A stretch of DNA of 10,287 nucleotides, from positions 1 to 10,287 of the forward strand of contig JBEBWT010000052.1 in the NCBI GenBank assembly GCA_040392005.1, written 5' to 3'. The translations under genes and the position numbers were made by a program. Below are positions 5,313 through 10,287 of this stretch, piece by piece. The DNA comes from DASRQK01 sp040392005. GTDB taxonomy: Bacteria > Bacteroidota > Bacteroidia > Sphingobacteriales > Sphingobacteriaceae. The notes beneath the pieces are model-generated. The model was given only the letters and a program-made list of their open reading frames with translations. It made no database searches and was not told where the DNA came from. Each line of letters starts with the position of its first letter. Position 1 is the stretch's first letter.

Positions 5313-7418
5313 ATGATGATGGAGACAATACCAACCGCCTGTGCCCACCGGATTTACAGGGGATCTGCGGTGCTGATATGGATACTGCCCCTGCTGTTGA
5401 TGGGAAAAGTGGGGATGGCGCAGCAGACCACCCAAAACGAAGAAGCCCTGGTCAGGGAGATCCAGATCCAGGAAGTCGTTGTGCAGAAACAAGTGGATAT
5501 GGCCACCCGCATCCAGCGGGACCAGCGGGCCAGTCTGCAGATGCCCACGGATAAGGTGATGGAGCATATTCCCGGAATACAAATGATAAAAAGAGGCAAT
5601 TATGCCTGGGAACCCACTATCCGGAGCCTCAATGCCGGTCAGATCAATGTGACCATTGACGGTATGCACATCTTCGGTGCCTGCACGGATCGGATGGATC
5701 CTGTCAGTTCCTATATCGAGCCCAATAACCTCAAAAGTATCAGCCTCAATCTGAGTCCGGATTATGGTAATTATGGAGGCAGTATAGGCGGTGGAATCGA
5801 TTTCAAGCTCAGGGAGGCCGGGTTCAGTGAGACCCCCACTTTCAGGGGCACATTGGCTTCCAGCTTTGAGACCAATGGTGCGGGTGTGCAGACACTGGGG
5901 TCCCTGGAGTACCTCGGTCCCCGGCTCGCCGTGCAGGCGAACGCCCTGTTCAGGCAGACAGCCAATTATCGGGCAGCCAAGCGGCAGGAAGTCCTCTTTT
6001 CGCAGTACAGCAAATGGAATGCGGCTCTGTCGGCCGCTTACAGACTGACGGAGTCGCATGATCTTCAACTGAGTTATATTCAGGACGAAGGCAGGGATAT
6101 CGGGTATCCGGCATTGACCATGGATGTCGCCTTTGCCAATGCAAAGATTGCCTCCCTGACCCACCATTATCATAGCTCTCCCCATCACGGAGAGCTGGGC
6201 CATTCGCCAAGGGGGCTGGTACATTGGCGCAATAAAATCTATACCAATTTCATTGACCACGCCATGGATGATACCAAACGCCCGGCAGAGCAGGTGCCAA
6301 TGCATATGGATATGCCCGGACAGTCCCGGACAAGTGGGTTCTTTTCCGAAGCCCGGTTTCTATTACCTTTGGATCACATACTGGACCTCAGGCTCAGTGG
6401 CTATCAGAATCAGCTCTCAGCGGATATGACCATGTATCCCAGTGCCGGCACCTCCATGTATATGTTTACCATTCCGGATGCTGAACGCAATCATCTGAGC
6501 CTGGATCTGTCTGACAGGATCAGTTTTGGCAATCGCCTTCATCTATCCGTCAATACTACCCTTACTTACAGTGGGTCGCGCCTTTTCAGCGAGGCAGGGA
6601 GAGCCCAACTGTCGGGCATGCTCAACGGGGAGGATCCGGATCGGGTGGATTTGTTGTGGAACCTCAATCTGAGGGCCGGATACAGACTCAGTAGTGACTG
6701 GAATCTGTCCGCCTATCTGGGACGGACCAGCCGCAGCGCATCTTTGCAGGAATATTATGCCTTCTATATATTTAATAGGCTGGATGGATATGATTATTTG
6801 GGCAGCCACAGGCTGAATCAGGAAAAAGCCTTCAATTCCAATTTGGCCATCAATTTTCAACAGGGCCCTTTGCAGGCAGAAGCCAATGCCTTTGCTTATT
6901 TTTTCACTGATTACATTGCCGGACGGATCCTGCCGGAATATAGTGTGATGACCATCGGTGCCAATGGAGTGAAACAATACCAAAATATTGGAAATGCCAG
7001 GTTGATTGGAGGAGAACTATCCATAGGTATCCGAATAGATGAAAATTTGAGGTTCAGAAGCAGCAATACCTATACCCGGGGCACTGATCAGGACGGGTAT
7101 GCCCTGCCTCTGATCAGTCCCTTCCAAACAGTGAATACGCTTTACTGGTCGCTGAGCGGCTATCATTTGGATGCTGAATTCCAGTACGATGCCCCGCAGC
7201 AACATGTGAGTCTGCAAGCCTATGGGGAATTGCCAACTCCTGAAGTTGCTCTGCTACATATTGGTGGAAGAAAGAGCTTTCAAATCGGACATACGTTATT
7301 GACCGCTTCAATAAGAATTGAAAATGTGATGGATAGACAATATTACAGGCATCAGGACCTCATGAAAATTGCCCGACCCGGCAGGAATGTGATCACGGGC
7401 GTCACCTTCGCCTTCTGA
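5313..7418 (+). CDS. TonB-dependent outer-membrane receptor, OprC/NosA-like copper importer
   Basis: 701 residues from the first ATG of a run of three (5313, 5316, 5319); a TTG at 5310 is also in frame. A signal peptide ends near MAQQ (about residue 37), and EVVVQK (about 55-59) is a plausible TonB box. The plug domain follows (MPTDKVMEHIPGIQMIKRGN..., DGMHIFGACTDRMDP, YGGSIGGGIDFKL), then a beta-barrel ending in the classic terminal Phe (GVTFAF). Copper evidence: Cys124-x3-Met128 (codons at 5682 and 5694) in ACTDRMDP, and His316-x-Met318 (codons at 6258 and 6264) in FIDHAMDD, correspond to the CxxxM and HxM halves of the copper site in P. aeruginosa OprC. A His-rich loop (284-297) and MHMDM (330-334) add possible ligands. 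It lacks the N-terminal carboxypeptidase-like domain of many Bacteroidota receptors. The neighbouring lipoprotein and nos genes agree with copper uptake. Confidence 0.93.
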   Translation: MMMETIPTACAHRIYRGSAVLIWILPLLLMGKVGMAQQTTQNEEALVREIQIQEVVVQKQVDMATRIQRDQRASLQMPTDKVMEHIPGIQMIKRGNYAWEPTIRSLNAGQINVTIDGMHIFGACTDRMDPVSSYIEPNNLKSISLNLSPDYGNYGGSIGGGIDFKLREAGFSETPTFRGTLASSFETNGAGVQTLGSLEYLGPRLAVQANALFRQTANYRAAKRQEVLFSQYSKWNAALSAAYRLTESHDLQLSYIQDEGRDIGYPALTMDVAFANAKIASLTHHYHSSPHHGELGHSPRGLVHWRNKIYTNFIDHAMDDTKRPAEQVPMHMDMPGQSRTSGFFSEARFLLPLDHILDLRLSGYQNQLSADMTMYPSAGTSMYMFTIPDAERNHLSLDLSDRISFGNRLHLSVNTTLTYSGSRLFSEAGRAQLSGMLNGEDPDRVDLLWNLNLRAGYRLSSDWNLSAYLGRTSRSASLQEYYAFYIFNRLDGYDYLGSHRLNQEKAFNSNLAINFQQGPLQAEANAFAYFFTDYIAGRILPEYSVMTIGANGVKQYQNIGNARLIGGELSIGIRIDENLRFRSSNTYTRGTDQDGYALPLISPFQTVNTLYWSLSGYHLDAEFQYDAPQQHVSLQAYGELPTPEVALLHIGGRKSFQIGHTLLTASIRIENVMDRQYYRHQDLMKIARPGRNVITGVTFAF

Positions 7419-7442
7419 TTTGCTGCTTAGTTGTTAATTATG

Positions 7443-7476
7443 AAAAAAGGCCATCCCTCTATGCAAGGGATGGCCT
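7443..7476 (-). terminator. Intrinsic terminator of the minus-strand lipoprotein gene
   Basis: A perfect 11-bp stem, AGGCCATCCCT at 7448-7458 with AGGGATGGCCT at 7466-7476, closes a 7-base loop. On the minus strand the stem is followed by six T (A-run at 7443-7448 on the plus strand), giving a textbook terminator for the gene ending at 7507. On the plus strand there is no T-run after it, so it would be a poor terminator for the TonB receptor gene, though a stem this strong between convergent genes may slow transcription both ways. Confidence 0.85.
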
Positions 7477-7506
7477 CACTCCATCCAAACCAATGCTACA
7501 TCAATA

Positions 7507-7938
7507 CTATTGTACCCGTATAAACGTATAGGTCAGGATACTCACGCCGGGTGTACCCAAGGTAACTTTCAATTCGTTGTTCTTCAACGTGAACGGAACC
7601 TGGGCATCACTTTCCCCGGTGATTTTCAATGTCAGATTCGATCCGCTGACTTCGTAGCGGCCCTCGCGCTCTTCGGTGACGGGCAACGGTGTCACCAACC
7701 TCAACTCCATCGTAAAGGTGCTGTCACTTTTGAACGTCGCTTCCGCGAAATTCGGCGAATCCAGGCTGATGGTCGTTTCACTGGCCACATCCTCTCCATT
7801 TTCCTCATAAATCACCACCTTAGCCTCTTCTCCCCTCCATGTACCCACCATGCTTTCCTGCGGGGTGAGATCCGAATCTTTCTTACAACCTGCCGTAGCG
7901 ACGGCGGCTATACACATAAACATAAATAACCGTTTCAT
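7507..7938 (-). CDS. Small lipocalin-like lipoprotein
   Basis: 143 residues on the minus strand. A short signal peptide (MKRLFMFMCIAAVATAGC) ends in the lipobox ATAGC with lipidated Cys18, followed by KKDSD, a pattern that resembles lipoprotein surface-export signals described in some Bacteroidota. The mature part begins with a linker (LTPQES) and then MVGTWRGE, the usual first strand of small lipocalin-like domains, followed by alternating strands such as ATFKSDSTFTMEL, EGRYEVSGSNLTLKI and NNELKVTL. Such proteins are common in Bacteroidota and mostly of unknown function; no ligand can be deduced. It is a single-gene unit with its own terminator, convergent with the TonB receptor gene and divergent from nrdD. 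No sign of damage. The fold is inferred from motif spacing. Confidence 0.88.
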   Translation of the reverse strand: MKRLFMFMCIAAVATAGCKKDSDLTPQESMVGTWRGEEAKVVIYEENGEDVASETTISLDSPNFAEATFKSDSTFTMELRLVTPLPVTEEREGRYEVSGSNLTLKITGESDAQVPFTLKNNELKVTLGTPGVSILTYTFIRVQ

Positions 7939-8052
7939 AGTAGATAATTTTAATTAACACTCATCAAACACTTCTATAATCAGGTTAATACATGCAAAAA
8001 CGATACCGCAGATGAAAACTCCATGCAGGGAAATAGATTCTGCATTTTCGAG

Positions 8053-8082
8053 TTATCCACAAAAAGCTGAAAATGTGGATAA
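8053..8082. promoter_or_regulatory. Inverted pair of perfect DnaA boxes upstream of nrdD
   Basis: TTATCCACA at 8053-8061 and its exact reverse complement TGTGGATAA at 8074-8082 are separated by 12 bases. Both match the DnaA box consensus TTATnCACA without error, and symmetry stops exactly at the 9-bp box edges, as expected for two protein sites rather than an RNA hairpin. They lie about 73 bases before the nrdD -7 element. DnaA boxes are known to control the aerobic nrdAB operon of E. coli, so control of nrdD by DnaA is a reasonable inference. An unrelated dyad-binding regulator is the alternative. Confidence 0.6.
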
Positions 8083-8154
8083 ATAGTCTGGTTTTCAGAT
8101 AGTCATATTTGCGTAAATGTGCGCTACGTCATATTCCTGAGCAGCCTTCGGGGT

Positions 8155-8162
8155 TAAATTTG
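8155..8162 (+). promoter_or_regulatory. Likely -7 promoter element of nrdD
   Basis: TAAATTTG is a full match to the Bacteroidota -7 consensus TAnnTTTG and lies 65 bases before the nrdD start. The expected TTG at -33 is not present; only a TTC at 8134-8136 is near the right distance, so the promoter may need an activator. Confidence 0.45.
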
Positions 8163-8227
8163 TAGAAGTGCGGCCCTATCCTTAGCGGACATCCGGGTGG
8201 CATTTTCTAACAAATCATCAGGAAATT

Positions 8228-10287
8228 ATGGAAAAATACGTGATCAAAAGAAACGGGGAATACCTGCCCCTGGAGACCTGGAAAATCGGGGATGCTATCG
8301 AAAAAGGATTCGGGAGTGTATCCCGGCCGGTGGACCCAAAAGTTTTTGCACAGGTACTGGAATTGCTGGAACCAAAGGACACCTGGGCGGTCGAAGAAAT
8401 CCAGGACCTGATCGAAAAGATCCTTTATGAATATGGGCATTTTGAGGTGATGCGATCCTTTATGCTGTACCGTCATACCCGTAAACTGCAAAGGGAACAC
8501 CTTGACGGTTTCAACGAGGACACCACCTACGTGGACAGTACGCAGACCATTGAGGAATACATCAGCCAGACGGACTGGCGGATCAATGCCAATGCCAATA
8601 CTTCGTACAGCAATGCCGGGCTGGTGAACAATACGGCCGGAAAGATCATTGCCAATTTCTGGCTGGACCGGGTGTACAACAAGGAGGAAGGGTACGCCCA
8701 CCGCAACGGAGACATCCACATCCATGATCTGGACTGCCTGACCGGCTACTGTGCAGGCTGGAGCCTGCGGGTGCTGCTGGATGAAGGGTTCAACGGGGTC
8801 CGGGGCCGGGTGGAAAGCCGCCCTCCCTCCCATTTCAGGGAAGCATTGGGCCAGATGGCCAATTTTCTTGGGATTTTGCAAAGCGAATGGGCCGGGGCGC
8901 AGGCATTCAGCTCCTTTGATACCTATCTGGCACCCTATGTTTTCAAAGATCAGCTCGGTTATGTGGATATCCTGAAAGCGGTGCGTGGCTTTGTCTATAA
9001 TGTTAATGTGCCGGCCCGCTGGGGACAATCACCCTTTACCAATATTACCCTGGACTGGACTGTGCCGGAAGATCTGCGGGAGCAGATCCCGACCAGAGGC
9101 GGGTTGCACCTGTTCAGGGGATTGGATGATCCGGCTCTGCTGGCGCTGGCCCGTGAGCGGGGTGTGTCGGGGCTTGAAGATCTCTGTTACGCCCATTTCA
9201 AGCCGGAAATGGATCTGATCAACAAGGCTTATTATACCGTCATGACCGAAGGGGATGCCAATGGCCAACCTTTTACCTTTCCCATACCGACCGTGAATAT
9301 TACCGAGGATTTTGACTGGGAAAGTGAAAATGCGCTGTTGCTGTTTGAAAATACGGCCAAGATCGGTTCTTCCTATTTCCAGAATTTTGTGGGCAGCCAG
9401 TATGTGCTGGATGAGGCAGGCAATCGGGTAGAAAATCCAGAGGCCTACAAGCCCAATGCCGTGCGCAGCATGTGCTGCCGCCTGCAACTGGATCTGCGGG
9501 AACTGCTCAAACGGGGCAATGGCCTGTTCGGCAGTGCGGAAATGACCGGCAGCATCGGCGTGGTGACCATCAATATGGCCCGTCTGGGCTATCTGTACCG
9601 GGGCAATGAAAAGGGTCTTTATGAGCGGCTGGATCAATTGATGGACATCGCTCAGTCCACGCTGGAGAAAAAGCGGGTGTTCATCCAGGAAATGTATGAC
9701 CGGGGCCTGTTTCCCTATACCAAGCGGTACCTTCCCCATTTCCGCAACCACTTTTCCACCATCGGGGTGAATGGCATGAACGAGATGATCCGCAATTTCA
9801 CCGATGACCGGGATACCATTATTTCCGACAGGGGCCGCATCTTTGTGTCCAATATGCTGGAATACATCCGGGATCGCATAAAAACCTATCAGGAAAGCAC
9901 CGGAAATCTGTATAATCTGGAGGCTACTCCGGCAGAAGGTACCACCTACCGTTTCGCCAAAGAAGACAAAAAACGTTTTCCGGAAATTTTACAGGCCGGT
10001 CAGGGAGAAAACATCTATTATACCAACAGTTCACAGATCCCGGTGGACCATACGGATGATCCCTTTGAGGCCCTGCTGCTCCAGGACGATCTGCAATGCA
10101 AATACACCGGCGGTACGGTGCTGCATCTGTATATGGGGGAACGTTTGAGCTCGCCGGAATCCTGCCGGAATTTTGTCCGGACGGTGATCAGCAATTTCAA
10201 ATTGCCCTACATCACCGTGACCCCGGTATTCAGCATCTGTCCGGTACACGGCTACCTAAATGGGGAACATGAATACTGTCCGAAATG
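8228..10287 (+). CDS. nrdD: NrdD, anaerobic (class III) ribonucleoside triphosphate reductase (3' partial)
   Basis: The frame is open from ATG 8228 to the window end, giving 686 residues plus two bases; AGGAAAT just before the ATG is a fair ribosome binding site. Residues 3-92 form an ATP-cone (EKYVIKRNGEYLPLETWKI...) for allosteric control. The catalytic barrel follows with NANTSYSNAGLVNNTAG, HIHDLDCLTGYCAGWSLR (Cys170, Cys175), VNVPARWGQSPFTNIT, and SMCCRLQLD (Cys416-Cys417), which includes the expected thiyl-radical cysteine. The end shows CPVHGYLNGEHEYCPK (Cys671, Cys684), the start of the metal-binding site; its last ligands and the glycyl-radical domain lie beyond the window. It reduces ribonucleotides to deoxynucleotides in the cytoplasm without oxygen and needs the radical-SAM activase NrdG, probably encoded just downstream. 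It fits a denitrifying facultative anaerobe. Confidence 0.97.
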   Translation, partial: MEKYVIKRNGEYLPLETWKIGDAIEKGFGSVSRPVDPKVFAQVLELLEPKDTWAVEEIQDLIEKILYEYGHFEVMRSFMLYRHTRKLQREHLDGFNEDTTYVDSTQTIEEYISQTDWRINANANTSYSNAGLVNNTAGKIIANFWLDRVYNKEEGYAHRNGDIHIHDLDCLTGYCAGWSLRVLLDEGFNGVRGRVESRPPSHFREALGQMANFLGILQSEWAGAQAFSSFDTYLAPYVFKDQLGYVDILKAVRGFVYNVNVPARWGQSPFTNITLDWTVPEDLREQIPTRGGLHLFRGLDDPALLALARERGVSGLEDLCYAHFKPEMDLINKAYYTVMTEGDANGQPFTFPIPTVNITEDFDWESENALLLFENTAKIGSSYFQNFVGSQYVLDEAGNRVENPEAYKPNAVRSMCCRLQLDLRELLKRGNGLFGSAEMTGSIGVVTINMARLGYLYRGNEKGLYERLDQLMDIAQSTLEKKRVFIQEMYDRGLFPYTKRYLPHFRNHFSTIGVNGMNEMIRNFTDDRDTIISDRGRIFVSNMLEYIRDRIKTYQESTGNLYNLEATPAEGTTYRFAKEDKKRFPEILQAGQGENIYYTNSSQIPVDHTDDPFEALLLQDDLQCKYTGGTVLHLYMGERLSSPESCRNFVRTVISNFKLPYITVTPVFSICPVHGYLNGEHEYCPK

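Larger units (their letters stand above)
7939..8227. promoter_or_regulatory. Divergent intergenic region between the lipocalin-like gene and nrdD
   Basis: These 289 bases hold no supported gene. For the minus-strand gene a weak promoter is possible: TTTTTG (complement of 7995-8000) and TAGAAGTG (complement of 7969-7976), 18 bases apart. For nrdD a perfect -7 element lies at 8155-8162. Between them are an inverted pair of DnaA boxes (8053-8082) and, just upstream, a smaller dyad ATGCAG at 8023-8028 with CTGCAT at 8040-8045. No Fnr consensus TTGATnnnnATCAA, no recognisable NrdR box pair and no cobalamin riboswitch box was seen. Confidence 0.5.

Noticed and set aside
5010..6305. Open frame of 431 codons on the minus strand
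   Set aside because: It runs antisense to the lipoprotein end and the TonB receptor, both of which have clear family motifs; its own translation shows no domain, only scattered His and Gly runs mirrored from the coding strand.
7448..7476. Terminator of the TonB receptor gene
   Set aside because: The stem has its T-run only on the minus strand, so it belongs to the convergent lipoprotein gene; a role on the plus strand is possible but not supported.
7510..7929. Plus-strand open frame of 139 codons opposite the lipocalin-like gene
   Set aside because: The minus-strand frame has a lipobox, a VGTW-type lipocalin start and a perfectly placed terminator; the plus-strand product has none of these.
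8053..8082. Replication origin signal from the DnaA-box pair
   Set aside because: Only two boxes are present, with no further boxes and no dnaA, dnaN or other origin-type neighbours in view, so gene regulation is the simpler reading.
8207..9751. Two adjacent minus-strand open frames of 273 and 240 codons
   Set aside because: They lie antisense to nrdD, whose motifs run continuously through the region; the antisense products have no recognisable features.

Overview
The window looks like a chromosomal piece of a facultatively anaerobic, nitrous-oxide-respiring member of the Bacteroidota. Three signs support this: TAnnTTTG-type -7 promoter elements, mostly weak ribosome binding sites, and lipoproteins with Cys-(G/K)-Lys-Asp after the lipobox. 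The gene families present also fit. Base composition is near 50% GC. Lineage below phylum cannot be fixed from this sequence; a Saprospiria- or Chitinophagia-like bacterium would fit.

Layout. (1) 1-2285: the end of a nos accessory operon on the + strand, with nosD (5' end outside the window), nosF overlapping it by 4 bases, and nosY. These assemble the copper centres of nitrous oxide reductase; nosZ and nosL are not in view and probably lie upstream. (2) 2286-2466: AT-rich control region with two look-alike 12-bp dyads. (3) 2467-3874: an iron-sulfur repair pair. One gene encodes a di-iron hemerythrin-type repair protein carrying an extra N-terminal DUF2249 domain, the other a small MIP18/DUF59 protein; this is the toolkit expected against nitric oxide damage. 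(4) 3927-7418: three genes that read as a copper uptake locus. They are a small membrane protein with three cysteines, a lipoprotein made of two YtkA-like halves each with Met/His clusters, and a TonB-dependent receptor with both halves of the CxxxM / HxM copper site known from Pseudomonas OprC/NosA. (5) 7507-7938, minus strand: a small lipocalin-like lipoprotein with its own terminator. (6) 7939-8227: divergent control region with a perfect inverted pair of DnaA boxes. (7) 8228-end: nrdD, the oxygen-independent ribonucleotide reductase, cut off by the window end just before its glycyl-radical domain.

How it fits together: NosZ needs many copper atoms, so an outer-membrane copper importer beside nosDFY makes metabolic sense. 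Ric and DUF59 protect or rebuild Fe-S and di-iron centres when NO is formed during denitrification, and NrdD supplies deoxynucleotides without oxygen. The most interesting candidate system is the three-gene copper locus, in which a Met/His-rich lipoprotein may hand copper to an OprC-type receptor. The second most interesting is the DnaA-box pair in front of a class III reductase.
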